A DNA stretch of 64,000 nt. Source: Salinigranum salinum. Its GTDB lineage: Archaea > Halobacteriota > Halobacteria > Halobacteriales > Haloferacaceae. The notes below the pieces were generated by a model that was not told where the DNA came from, ran no database searches, and saw nothing but the letters and a program-made list of their open reading frames with translations. The position numbers and the translations under genes were made by a program. How positions within the stretch are numbered: the first letter of the stretch is position 1; every line of letters begins with the position of its first letter. The DNA lies in NCBI RefSeq assembly GCF_009176545.1, contig NZ_VTOJ01000004.1, positions 25,903 to 89,902 of the forward strand, read 5' to 3'. Below, in pieces: positions 50,686 to 59,833 of the stretch.

Positions 50686-50806
50686 GGATGGTGGAGTGAC
50701 GGTTTGGGCCGGGACGATCGAGGGTCGCCGAAGACCCAAACCGTCGGCTAGACTGAGGATGCACGACCGGGGACAAAGCAACTCCAGAGTTGCGGGTAGC
50801 GTACAG

Positions 50807-50848
50807 GTACGCGTTGCGCACAGGTGCGGTTCGCGTACAGTTGCGGAA
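50807..50848. promoter_or_regulatory. Palindrome B-like sites in a divergent promoter
   Basis: GTACGCGTTGCGCAC (50807-50821; the two central-arm changes are compensatory for GC pairing) followed by GCGTACAGTTGCGGAA (about 50833-50848) and ATACGTAC. They lie between the minus-strand start at 50685 and the plus-strand start at 51037. Confidence 0.6.
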
Positions 50849-51036
50849 TACGTACTTCTGAAATTAACAAGATGGTTGCCCGGACAGGAGAGGTGTGATG
50901 ACCCGTCATCTGACTCGAAGCAGACTCCATCCCCGGACGGTCGTCGACGCCCGGGCCCGACTGCTGTGTGTACGCCCGAGCGGGAACGGTCACCGGCTTC
51001 CGGCTGCTGCCGGGGACCCCGATACGGAGGACGCCG

Positions 51037-51291
51037 ATGCCTGAAATCGAGATTCGATTCGCCAGCGACCGGGAGTACGAACGACTCCGTCACATCCGGG
51101 ACAAGTACGGCGTTCAGTGGCGGGGCATGCTCATCCAGGGGGCGAAGCGGCTAGAGGGGCTTCGTCACCCGAGACTGTCCCAGGCGGCCCGCGAGCGTGC
51201 CGGTCGTATCGATTGTACCGAGAAACAGACCGAACGCGACACTGCTAGCACCGGTACCGACGTCGACCGACGGCGGTTCTTCGAATCCTGA
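51037..51291 (+). CDS. Small DNA-binding-like protein, first of a tandem duplicate pair
   Basis: 84 residues from the ATG at 51037. Core EIEIRFASDREYERLRHIRDKYGVQWRGMLIQGAKRLEGL. The next gene repeats the pattern (FAALEAIRTHHGVNWRGMLIQGAERLEAG): strand, helix, GV-x-WRGML, helix. This is the size of ribbon-helix-helix regulators. Its stop overlaps the next start by one base. Likely transcription regulator of the transfer operon that follows. Confidence 0.6.
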   Translation: MPEIEIRFASDREYERLRHIRDKYGVQWRGMLIQGAKRLEGLRHPRLSQAARERAGRIDCTEKQTERDTASTGTDVDRRRFFES

Positions 51292-51476
51292 TGACCTCAA
51301 CGCGAATCGAAGTCGACGACGACCAGTTTGCCGCCCTCGAAGCCATCCGAACGCACCACGGCGTCAACTGGCGTGGAATGCTAATCCAGGGCGCCGAGCG
51401 CCTCGAGGCCGGTGTCGTGTTCCCGACCGAACCCGAACACGACTGCTCCCAGGTGGGCCACAGGGAGGGCGACTGA
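51291..51476 (+). CDS. Second tandem copy of the small DNA-binding-like protein
   Basis: 61 residues. Same core as the preceding protein (TRIEVDDDQFAALEAIRTHHGVNWRGMLIQGAERLEAG), so one arose by duplication. Overlaps the previous gene by 1 nt (TGATG) and precedes the PrgI-like gene by 1 nt. Confidence 0.6.
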   Translation: MTSTRIEVDDDQFAALEAIRTHHGVNWRGMLIQGAERLEAGVVFPTEPEHDCSQVGHREGD

Positions 51477-51477
51477 G

Positions 51478-51936
51478 ATGCCTGACCCGGTTCCGGTCGC
51501 GAGCAACCTGCTGGAGTCGAAGTTCTTCGGGTTCTCTGTCCGCCGGCTGCTTGAGTCCATGGCGATCCCGGTCGCCCCCTGTGCCATCCTCTACACCGTG
51601 GGGTTTCCGCTACTGGTCACGTTCCCCCTGTTCGTCGTGGGTATCGGCGTCGGGGTGCTCATCTTCCTGAAGACGCCGCCCGGACAGCGCCCACTCAGGT
51701 ACGCCCACGCGGTCGCACGCCACCGGTCGGGCGAGAACGTCTACACGTGGGCTCCCTCGCCCGAGCTGGAGAACGACCTCGCCAGCGGGACTCGACAGGA
51801 CGACTGGCTGACCCAGCCTCCCAATCCAGCGATGACCACGCATCGCTCACGACAGACTAGAGTCGCCACTGACTCCTCCGAGCCGAACAGCGCGGACCGA
51901 CGTGCCGGCTTCGACGCCGGCGAGGGGGCCCGCTGA
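51478..51936 (+). CDS. PrgI/VirB3-like membrane protein
   Basis: 152 residues from the ATG at 51478. Short cytoplasmic N-terminus (LESKFFGFSVRRLLESMAIPVAP) and two hydrophobic helices (CAILYTVGFPLLVTFPLFVVGIGVGVLIFL), then a cytoplasmic tail. This is the plan of the VirB3/PrgI proteins that accompany VirB4 in type IV secretion. Overlaps the next gene by 1 nt (TGATG). Confidence 0.65.
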   Translation: MPDPVPVASNLLESKFFGFSVRRLLESMAIPVAPCAILYTVGFPLLVTFPLFVVGIGVGVLIFLKTPPGQRPLRYAHAVARHRSGENVYTWAPSPELENDLASGTRQDDWLTQPPNPAMTTHRSRQTRVATDSSEPNSADRRAGFDAGEGAR

Positions 51937-53453
51937 TGCCGGCCGGCGGGCGGTCGACGCTTGACCTCGTGAACTTTGAGAACGTTCGGGATGGCGGTGT
52001 CGTCGAGACCCCGACCGCGTATGCGATGCTGGTCGAGATCGAGCCGCGAGAGTGGCTCACGCTCTCCGAGGAGCGACGCTCGGGCGTCTACGTCTCGTTC
52101 CTGACGTTCCTCCGGGGGCTTCAGTTCCCGGTCCAGTTCCTGACGATGACCACCGAGTTCGACGGCGAGCAGTACATCGAGCAGTTCGTCGGCCCCGATT
52201 CGCCGGGCGCCCCCAGTGGGGCAACTACGCTGGAGGCAGACACCGAGACGGGCATCACCGACGAGACTGCACCGGCCACGAACGGCTCGCCGGACGAAGT
52301 CTCGGCGACCGATGGTGGTGTTACCACCGACACGGTGGCCGACTCGGCAGTCCTCGAGTACGGTCGGCTGGCACATGCCGAGTGGCTGGACCGGACTCTC
52401 CGGATGGCGAACGTCCGCGACCGGCGGTTCTTTGTCGCAGTCGCCGTCGACAAAGGAGAAGACGACGGTGAGGGGAGCAGCCGATTCGACGGGATCCGTG
52501 ATGCCCTCCCGCTACCTACCCAGTCTCGGTCCGTCGATGCTGAAGAGTTCTACCTCGACGAGGTATGGGCCCGCGCCCAGCGAGTTGCGTCCCAGCTCCC
52601 CCGAACCCGTGTGGAGGCACGCATCCTCGACACTCGTGAGCCCGTCCTCGACGTGTTGTATCGCGTGTACAGAGGTCGAGAACCGCCGATCGCGTTCAGT
52701 CAGGGCACGCTCGTTCGGGCCGCGGACGATGCGCTTACCGATGCTGCTGGCAACCCCGTCGACGTAGACGAGATCTTCGAGAACGCGGACCGAGAGGCAG
52801 CGACCGCCGACAGAGACGCCGAGTCAGCGGTCCGCCCCGAGACGGTCGGTGACCTCCCGTACGACGGGCGCGTTCAGGAGGAGTACGTCGAGACCGTTGA
52901 CGGATCGCGCCTCCTCCAGTGGTACGTCCGGAACGTCGGGCCGATCGGCCGCGGCGAGACCTACCACTCGCCCGCCTCGGTTTATCTCGGCACAGGAGCG
53001 TTCGCCGTGAGCCTCATTCTCGCGGTCGTCGCGCTCGGAACCTTCCTCGGGAGTGCCCAGCAACTCCCGATTGAGGCGCCACCGCTGGTGGTGCGTGAAC
53101 TCTCGTATGGCCTCGCCGCTGCGAGTCTTCCGGCATTCCTGTTGAGTCTCGTCGTTCTGCTTCCCTCGCGACGGGTGGCGAAAGCACTCGCCGTGCTCGG
53201 GACCGGTGTGACGGGGGCAGCGATCGCGCTGTTCGAGGCCGCATACCCCGCGCAGTGGACCAGCACCCCGACTGGACAGACGGCTGTCGTGGTGCCAGTG
53301 TACGCCGTCGGCCTGTTCGTCCTCGTTGCGGCTGTGGGCTTCGCTGTCCGGTCGCGCCGGGCCGCTCTCGAGCACGTCGACGAGACGCCAGCGCACGAGG
53401 AGATGACTGCCGCCGAGGACATCGACTCCCGGCCGGAGGCAGGCAATGGCTGA
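51936..53453 (+). CDS. Conjugation protein with N-terminal VirB4-like and C-terminal membrane domains
   Basis: 505 residues. The N-terminal 250 (VETPTAYAMLVEIEPREWLTLSEERRSGVYVSFLTFLRGLQFPVQFLTMTTEFDG) resembles the N-terminal part of VirB4/TraC proteins but no ATPase domain follows. The last 150 residues contain four membrane helices (VSLILAVVALGTFLGSA, LAAASLPAFLLSLVVLLP, VLGTGVTGAAIALF, VYAVGLFVLVAAVGFAV). It may be a split or scaffold partner of VirB4. It ends 57 nt before the VirB4 start with a bridging 22-residue frame between. Confidence 0.65.
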   Translation: MPAGGRSTLDLVNFENVRDGGVVETPTAYAMLVEIEPREWLTLSEERRSGVYVSFLTFLRGLQFPVQFLTMTTEFDGEQYIEQFVGPDSPGAPSGATTLEADTETGITDETAPATNGSPDEVSATDGGVTTDTVADSAVLEYGRLAHAEWLDRTLRMANVRDRRFFVAVAVDKGEDDGEGSSRFDGIRDALPLPTQSRSVDAEEFYLDEVWARAQRVASQLPRTRVEARILDTREPVLDVLYRVYRGREPPIAFSQGTLVRAADDALTDAAGNPVDVDEIFENADREAATADRDAESAVRPETVGDLPYDGRVQEEYVETVDGSRLLQWYVRNVGPIGRGETYHSPASVYLGTGAFAVSLILAVVALGTFLGSAQQLPIEAPPLVVRELSYGLAAASLPAFLLSLVVLLPSRRVAKALAVLGTGVTGAAIALFEAAYPAQWTSTPTGQTAVVVPVYAVGLFVLVAAVGFAVRSRRAALEHVDETPAHEEMTAAEDIDSRPEAGNG

Positions 53454-53514
53454 GACACCCCAGCCGAAGCCGCACCGCGCTCGACCACCCTTCAGTATCC
53501 CTGACCACCCATGA
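53446..53514 (+). CDS. Possible 22-residue bridging microprotein before VirB4
   Basis: ATG at 53446 overlaps the end of the preceding gene by 8 nt and its TGA overlaps the VirB4 ATG (ATGA). Sequence MAETPQPKPHRARPPFSIPDHP, Pro-rich. May act only as a translational-coupling relay. Confidence 0.4.
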   Translation: MAETPQPKPHRARPPFSIPDHP

Positions 53515-55895
53515 TTCAGCGACTCAAACACGCATTCGGTATCGACGGACCCGACGACAGCGTCGAGTCTGTCCCGATCAACGACCTCTCGGGCGAGGAA
53601 ACTCAGCACGCCATCGACTATCTACAGCTTCTCGACCGCGAGACCACGACCGAGAACATCGAGTGGGCCGCCTACCAGCTCCAGGCCGACGAGGTCGGCC
53701 TCGCGAACGCGATGGAGACCCTCGAGGAGCGGGGTGAACTCGACAAGCGGCTCGTCGCGCCGCGGCTCGTCGAGGACCACCCGCAGTTCCAGATCCGCGA
53801 CGATACTGTCTCGCAGATCTTGACCGTCACCTCGCTCCCGCGGAAGGTGGGGCTCGGGTGGCTCGTCCCGTTGACCCTCGCCGATGTCGACCTCCGGCTG
53901 ACGTTTCACGTCCGACCACGGGAGCCAAAGGACGTTCGCCGGCAGCTCCAGAAGCGCTACACGCAGGCGGTCACCTCGCTTGCGTTGAAGCAGAAGCGCG
54001 GGCGGACGGACACCTATCAGGACCAACTCGACCGCGAGGACCTCGAACGGTTGCTCCAGCGGACCATCCGCGGTACGACCAAGCTGTACGACGTGGCGAT
54101 CTACCTCGAACTGGTCGCAGACTCCCGGGACGAGTTAGACGGGATGCTCGACCGGGTGGAGGCGATCCTCGCCGAGCAAGACGTCGAACTCAGCCCGGTC
54201 AAACACCAGCAACTCGACGCGATGGACGCCGTCGCCCCGGTCGTGACCGACCCCGTGGACAACACGCACCCGATCCAGCTCGAAGCGCTCGGGACGTTCT
54301 TCAACCTCGTCGAACCCTCCATTTACGACCCGAACGGAGTGCTGCTGGGCTTCGACGACACCAAGCGTCCGGTCATCCTCAACCGGTACGCGCTCTCGGG
54401 GCACTCGATGGCGATCTCGGGGAAGACGGGGTCGGGAAAGAGCTACTTCCGGAAGCTCGAGATCTACCGTCGTCTGCTCGCGGATGCGAACGTCCAGTGT
54501 ATCCTGTTCGACCCTGCCGGCGACGACTACCCACGGTTCGCACAGTCGCTCGGTGGGGAGGTGATCCGCTTCGGCGGGAACTACACCGTCAATCCGATGG
54601 ACATCTCGCCCCCCGCGGCGGCCGAGCAGGAGACCGGCGACGACACCTACGCGCTGACGATCCGGTCGGTCATCGAGATGCTCCACACCCACTTCGACCA
54701 GCGAGATGGGATGTCCGCCGGCGAGGAGGGCGTACTCATCCAGGCGGCACATTACGCCTACATCTCGAAGGGGATCATTCTCGGCGAGTACGAGACCTAC
54801 GGCCAGGAGTCGCCTACACTCGATGACCTCATTCGCGGTGTCAACGTGATCGCCGCCGGCGGACTCGAGGCGGCACGCGAGGCGGACGTGATCGACGAGG
54901 CCGAAGTCGAACTGTTCCAGTCCTACGGGGTGACCGGCACCGATAACGAGGAGCCGGACCAGCCGGTTGACGAGCCGACTCGAGGTGGCGGAATCTCCAT
55001 CTCCGACACCATCGTCACACCGACCGATCATCACCAAGAGCTGGCGAGGAACCTCCAGCCGAAGTTTGAGTCGTTCAAACCAGGCGGGATTAACCACAAC
55101 TTGAACGGCCAGACCAACCTCGATCTCTCCTCGCGGCTGGTCGTCATGGACATGAGCTCGTTTGCCGACACCGGCGAGATGCCGCTCATCCTCCACGCCA
55201 TGCTCTCGTGGGCCTACTTAGAGGCCAAGCGATCACCGTACAAGGTCGATGTCACGTTCGACGAGGCGCACTACCTGCTCGGCCGACCGGCCGCTCGAGA
55301 CTTGATCAACCTGTACATCCGCCATGCCCGCCACTACGAGGCTGGACTGACGCTGATGAGTCAGACCTCCCACGAGTTCGTCCGAACGAACGAGCGTCGC
55401 GAAGTCTACGAGAATTGTGACGTGAAGTGCCTGTTCTACGCCGAGTCCGTCTCCGAACAGACGCAGCAGTACTACGGGCTGTCGAGTGACGAAATCCGAT
55501 TCATCCAGTCGGCGGCCCGGGGGCAGGACTCGGACTACTCGGAGTGTCTACTCGCGACGAGCGTCCACGGGCGGCGCCGGCTGGAGGTCCGCAGTGGTCC
55601 GTTCGAACACCACGTCCTCGACGACGCGCTCGACCCGTGGGAATGGCTGGCCGAGACGGAGGGCATCACCCCCGGCACGGACACGGGAGGCGACGTCCTA
55701 CCGTCGGAACTCGAGCTGACCGACCTGCCGCACGTGATGAACCGCGACATGGACCTCGAAATGGCGATGCGAGAGTCCCACGAGGAGGAGATCGATGTCG
55801 GCATCGAAGGAATCGAGAACGGTATCACTGGCACGGGCAACGGCGCGGCAGAGGACGACTCCAATGACCTGCCAGACGCTGGGGAGGACAGCTGA
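53511..55895 (+). CDS. virB4: VirB4/TrbE-family conjugation ATPase
   Basis: 794 residues. N-terminal CagE/TrbE-VirB region (about 1-290; ETTTENIEWAAYQLQADEVGL), then the RecA-like motor: Walker A AISGKTGSGKSYF (around 300-312), Walker B VDVTFDEAHYLLG (around 582-594), QT/switch SQTSHEFVRT and the arginine-finger-type SVSEQTQQYYGLSSDEIRFI. VirB4 powers assembly and substrate movement in type IV secretion and archaeal conjugation. Encoded between two bridging microORFs. Acidic C-terminal tail. Confidence 0.92.
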   Translation: MIQRLKHAFGIDGPDDSVESVPINDLSGEETQHAIDYLQLLDRETTTENIEWAAYQLQADEVGLANAMETLEERGELDKRLVAPRLVEDHPQFQIRDDTVSQILTVTSLPRKVGLGWLVPLTLADVDLRLTFHVRPREPKDVRRQLQKRYTQAVTSLALKQKRGRTDTYQDQLDREDLERLLQRTIRGTTKLYDVAIYLELVADSRDELDGMLDRVEAILAEQDVELSPVKHQQLDAMDAVAPVVTDPVDNTHPIQLEALGTFFNLVEPSIYDPNGVLLGFDDTKRPVILNRYALSGHSMAISGKTGSGKSYFRKLEIYRRLLADANVQCILFDPAGDDYPRFAQSLGGEVIRFGGNYTVNPMDISPPAAAEQETGDDTYALTIRSVIEMLHTHFDQRDGMSAGEEGVLIQAAHYAYISKGIILGEYETYGQESPTLDDLIRGVNVIAAGGLEAAREADVIDEAEVELFQSYGVTGTDNEEPDQPVDEPTRGGGISISDTIVTPTDHHQELARNLQPKFESFKPGGINHNLNGQTNLDLSSRLVVMDMSSFADTGEMPLILHAMLSWAYLEAKRSPYKVDVTFDEAHYLLGRPAARDLINLYIRHARHYEAGLTLMSQTSHEFVRTNERREVYENCDVKCLFYAESVSEQTQQYYGLSSDEIRFIQSAARGQDSDYSECLLATSVHGRRRLEVRSGPFEHHVLDDALDPWEWLAETEGITPGTDTGGDVLPSELELTDLPHVMNRDMDLEMAMRESHEEEIDVGIEGIENGITGTGNGAAEDDSNDLPDAGEDS

Positions 55896-55993
55896 TGCCG
55901 TTCCGACTCCGGCTTGAAGTTCCCTGGCCTGTGCCTGCGTGGTCGCTCGTGAAACCGCTGTCACGGCCAACGGTGGGTGAACGTCGTGGCTGA
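55895..55993 (+). CDS. Possible 32-residue bridging microprotein after VirB4
   Basis: ATG at 55895 overlaps the VirB4 stop (TGATG) and its stop at 55991-55993 lies inside the next gene (17-nt overlap). MPFRLRLEVPWPVPAWSLVK... is Pro/Trp-rich. Together with the frame before VirB4 it suggests that each junction is translationally relayed. Confidence 0.4.
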   Translation: MPFRLRLEVPWPVPAWSLVKPLSRPTVGERRG

Positions 55994-57983
55994 CCTCTTG
56001 GACTTCGGCTGGCTTCCGGACGCGATCGTTCGGGCCATCATCGAGTTCATCCGCAACCTGCTGGTCGGAGCGATCAACGCGATGTTCAACTTCGGACTGA
56101 AGCCGCTGCTCACGATCAACCCGGGGATTCTGAGCGACGCTCAGTTCGTCGCCGCCTGGGACGACGTCTTCTCGCTCTCGATCGCTCTGTTGCCGATCCT
56201 CATTGCGGCCGGGCTGATCGTGATGCCGTTCAGCGAGGACCGAGAGGCGTCGCTCTGGCAGATGGTCGCCCGAATCGTCGCGGTGATCGTCTTCATCGCC
56301 ATCTCGAAGCCACTGTTCGCGTTCATGATCGAGGCCTCGAACGGCGTGACCACTGCCCTCGCGCCGGCGACGTTCAAGATGACGTTTGACGCCGACCTCG
56401 GCGGCAGCTGGGGAGCGACCCTCGGGATGGGAATTCAGTTAATCGCGCTCATCGTGGCAGTCCCGCTGATGCTGATCGCGACCATCCTTGCGACGTTGCT
56501 GCTGGCGCTCCGACAGTTCTTGGTGGTGACCGTCGCGCTCGGCGCTCCGTTCTTTGCGGTCCTCTGGTACGCGAACTGGGGGCCAATGAAGTCGGTGAGC
56601 AAGTTCGCGGCGACGTGGCTTCGAATGGGGATCTACGGTCTGCTCGTTGGCCCGATCATCGCACTGGTGATGCGGGTATTCGACGTGATCGCCACCGGCG
56701 GGATAGCCGCCTCTGGTTCCGACGCGATCGCGTCGTTCTACATCGCGTCGGCGCTGGCGCTGATGTTTCCGATCATCCTGTTCGTAGTCATCTGGAAGAC
56801 CATTGGCTGGGCCGGTCAGCCCCTCGGCGTCGACGCCGCGTTCACCACGACCGTGGCCGCCGCGATCGCGGCCACGGGTGTTGGAGCAGTCGCTGTCGGC
56901 GCCGGAGCAGGCTCTGGCGCTGTGAGCAGCGCCTCGAAGTCCTCGGCTGGCGGAACGAGCGGGGGCGGCGGGTCAAGTGGCGGAGGGAGTACTTCAGGCG
57001 GCGGCTCCGTCGGAAGCAGTGGCGGCTCGTCGGGTGGGACGGCGACCGACCCCTCGGCGGGAACTGCTAACTCGAGTGTCGGTGGGACGATGCGCAACAG
57101 CATCTCAGATGCTCTCAGTACGAGAGAGCCGCCGACTGAAGACGGCGTGGCTACGGCACCCGGTGCTCTTTCAGTCAATAAGGATAGCGTGCGGCAGAAG
57201 GCGACGAGCGTCCCCGGTGTGAAGACAGCCAGAACGACCGCGAGCCAGACTGGCGCGACAATGAAAAAATTGGGATCCAAAGCAACGGGAGCTGGAGTGA
57301 CCAGTGCGAGGAAAGCAGTCGGCTCTGAAAGCATCGATGCACATCGGAGGACGATTTCTCAGCAGATGGACGCTGCGGCTGAAGCTGACTCGAATCGCGA
57401 TTTCTTGACTGAGGGGTATCAAGACGGGCAGATTGATGTTGGCGAGGCTACTGACCGTGGGATCCTGACCGGCTCCGAGCAGCCAGCAGAGGCTGTCTCC
57501 ACGGTCTTTCCCGATCCCGACGGAACGGTGACGTACCCGACTGCTGAAGGCGGAGAAGCGACGGTCAATATCAACGATAGAGCTCGGGACCTCGGTGAAC
57601 AGGCGCACACGCTCAGAGAAAACGCCTCGAAATCGGCCCGAAGTATAAAAAGAATCAGAACCGCTCAGGCCGCTGTAAAGGTACCCGGCCGGGCTGCTGT
57701 TTCGACTGGTCAGGCCGGCAGGCGGGTCGGAAAAGCCGGTGCCCAAGCTGGGAAAGCCAGTGGGATCGTCTTCGCAGGTGCGATGACGCGGAGCCCTTAC
57801 GCGGCCTACCAGATCGGCAAACGCGGCGGGAAACACCTCATCGGCCCGGGAGCCAGCCCTCAGCCAGACAATCTCTCTGAAGATGCTGACATCGACTGGT
57901 CGACCAGGCGTGATGGGCCCGGACAGGCCACGGATCCGCCGTGGGACGACGATACTGGAGGTGAACCCTCTGAGACGGTGTGA
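55977..57983 (+). CDS. VirB6/TrbL-like multi-pass channel protein
   Basis: 668 residues from a GTG at 55977. At least six hydrophobic segments in the first 310 residues (for example SIALLPILIAAGLIVMP, MVARIVAVIVFIAISKPLF, MGIQLIALIVAVPLMLIATILATLLLAL, FLVVTVALGAPFFAVLWYANW, LLVGPIIALVMRVFDVIA, FYIASALALMFPIILFVVIW). A long Gly/Ser-rich linker and a charged C-terminal domain follow. VirB6-like proteins form the inner-membrane pore of the mating machinery. Ordered directly after VirB4. Confidence 0.8.
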   Translation: MNVVADLLDFGWLPDAIVRAIIEFIRNLLVGAINAMFNFGLKPLLTINPGILSDAQFVAAWDDVFSLSIALLPILIAAGLIVMPFSEDREASLWQMVARIVAVIVFIAISKPLFAFMIEASNGVTTALAPATFKMTFDADLGGSWGATLGMGIQLIALIVAVPLMLIATILATLLLALRQFLVVTVALGAPFFAVLWYANWGPMKSVSKFAATWLRMGIYGLLVGPIIALVMRVFDVIATGGIAASGSDAIASFYIASALALMFPIILFVVIWKTIGWAGQPLGVDAAFTTTVAAAIAATGVGAVAVGAGAGSGAVSSASKSSAGGTSGGGGSSGGGSTSGGGSVGSSGGSSGGTATDPSAGTANSSVGGTMRNSISDALSTREPPTEDGVATAPGALSVNKDSVRQKATSVPGVKTARTTASQTGATMKKLGSKATGAGVTSARKAVGSESIDAHRRTISQQMDAAAEADSNRDFLTEGYQDGQIDVGEATDRGILTGSEQPAEAVSTVFPDPDGTVTYPTAEGGEATVNINDRARDLGEQAHTLRENASKSARSIKRIRTAQAAVKVPGRAAVSTGQAGRRVGKAGAQAGKASGIVFAGAMTRSPYAAYQIGKRGGKHLIGPGASPQPDNLSEDADIDWSTRRDGPGQATDPPWDDDTGGEPSETV

Positions 57984-58217
57984 ACTCCTCCGAGACGGTT
58001 CAGCAGTGGTTTGATCATCTGCGCGGAGCGGGGCGAGACGTTATATCTCAGTACCGGCATGAAAGAACGTAGACCACCGCGAACGCACCTATCGACACCG
58101 TTCTCGGTGGCCGTCACCCGCGGATTGTATGACCACGTCCCATAGCGCGATTCGACCGCGCCGACCAATACGCTCGCCCTATCACGGTCTCGCAGAGGTC
58201 TTCCTTCGGGTGATTCA

Positions 58218-59801
58218 ATGAGTCTTCTCGACACCGGACTCTCCATCGTTGCTTTTCTCGGATTCTTCGCGATAGTCGAGTATGCCACCTACCGGATCAT
58301 ACAGCGAGACCATCGGAAGCGAGGCATCTACCGACTCTTCTTAATGCTCACGTGGACTGGATTGGCGTTCGCTCACATGTGGGTGATCGCTCCGCTCCTC
58401 AACCTTCCGCCAACCGCTGCGGTTGCACTGGGATTCGGCCTTCTATTAGCGCTTATTGCCGGGAGCTTGGGTGTCCCGGGTCTGAAATCCGTGGGAGGAA
58501 TCGGTCTCTACCCATTCGCACAAGTGTATGAACTGTTTGTAGTGCTGTTACTCCTCGCTGAGGCCGTGACGCTGGCTGCCTCATTTGTACCTGTGTCGGA
58601 GTTGAATCTCTTGAGTAACATCGGCCCCAGTAGTCCTCAAACCCAAGCAGCGCTCGGACTGGGAATTGCGGCTTCGTTCGTCGCTGTGACGTTCTACAAT
58701 CCACGAGGAGAGAATGGCTACTATTACGCTACTGGTGAATATCACCAGCCCTCTGTCGATTACGAGAAGTTCCGCGAGATTATGGACGATGGACGGGCCG
58801 AACACGATGATTCCACAACTCGGGCGACTAACTCTGAATCCTCAGAGGTAACGACTGATGTGAGTTCCTCTGAGGCTTCACGAGCGCCAGCGAAAGCTCT
58901 CAGGGATACGGAGTATGGATACAACTGGACCCACTCAGACATCGGTTTCGACGATATCGGCGGCTACTACGACGTCAAGGAACGACTCGCTGAGGAGGTT
59001 CTCCAGCCAGCTCGGGCGGCGGCACAAGGAGACAACCGCTACGACCGCTTCGGAATCGAGCCCTCACGGGGTATCCTTTTCCACGGCCCACCCGGCACCG
59101 GGAAGACGCTGTTCGCGCGGGCACTCGCTGGCGAACTGGACATCCCGTTCGTCGAACTCGGCCCAGCGGACGTGACCAGCAAGTGGATCAACGAAGGGCC
59201 ACAGCGGGTGCGTCAGTTGTTCGAGGAGGCTTCGTCCATCGGCCCCTGTGTCATCTTCCTCGACGAGGCAGAACACCTCTTCGGCGGTCGCGATGTCGGC
59301 GCTGGCGGTGCTCACGCCGAGGATCGGAAAATCACCAGCGAGTTGCTGGTTCATCTGACTGCGGAGGACCGGACGGCCATCGTCGTCGGGGCAACAAACC
59401 GACCGGAGGATATCGACCCCGCGATCCTCCGCCCTGGACGGCTCGCAACCCACGTCGAGGTGGGACTCCCCGATGAAGAGAGCCGACACGCGATTCTTCA
59501 AGCGAAATTGGAGAACGTCCCACACGGCCTCGTAGGGCATCAGCTGGCCACCCTAGCAAGCCAGACTGCCGGCTACAGTGGTGCCGGCATTGAGGAACTA
59601 GTCACAGACGCGAAACGGGAGGCGGCCGGACGGGACGCTCGGGAGATTTCGTTTGAGGACTTTCCAACGTCCGAGGACATCGGGGATAATGTAGGAGATG
59701 TCGATCCCGATGTGACCACGAACGTAGATGCAAGAGGCAACCCGTCAGCGGGCTCATCTACCGAGGGTGCTGAGGACGACTCCACACTCGGATTCCAGTG
59801 A
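58218..59801 (+). CDS. Membrane-anchored AAA+ ATPase (FtsH/Cdc48-like motor)
   Basis: 527 residues. The N-terminal 160 have four or five membrane helices. Then a classic AAA domain: DIGFDDIGGYYDVKERLAEEVLQPAR, Walker A LFHGPPGTGKT (around 288), Walker B CVIFLDEAEHLFGG, SRH TAIVVGATNRPEDIDPAILRPGR, sensor 2 region TAGYSGAGIEELV. No zinc-protease HExxH follows, so it is a motor without a protease. Presumably remodels membrane or transfer complexes. Separated from the VirB6-like gene by 234 bp with no gene seen. Confidence 0.85.
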   Translation: MSLLDTGLSIVAFLGFFAIVEYATYRIIQRDHRKRGIYRLFLMLTWTGLAFAHMWVIAPLLNLPPTAAVALGFGLLLALIAGSLGVPGLKSVGGIGLYPFAQVYELFVVLLLLAEAVTLAASFVPVSELNLLSNIGPSSPQTQAALGLGIAASFVAVTFYNPRGENGYYYATGEYHQPSVDYEKFREIMDDGRAEHDDSTTRATNSESSEVTTDVSSSEASRAPAKALRDTEYGYNWTHSDIGFDDIGGYYDVKERLAEEVLQPARAAAQGDNRYDRFGIEPSRGILFHGPPGTGKTLFARALAGELDIPFVELGPADVTSKWINEGPQRVRQLFEEASSIGPCVIFLDEAEHLFGGRDVGAGGAHAEDRKITSELLVHLTAEDRTAIVVGATNRPEDIDPAILRPGRLATHVEVGLPDEESRHAILQAKLENVPHGLVGHQLATLASQTAGYSGAGIEELVTDAKREAAGRDAREISFEDFPTSEDIGDNVGDVDPDVTTNVDARGNPSAGSSTEGAEDDSTLGFQ

Positions 59802-59833
59802 TGCGGGTCGGACGGACCGTCGGACTGGTCGTA

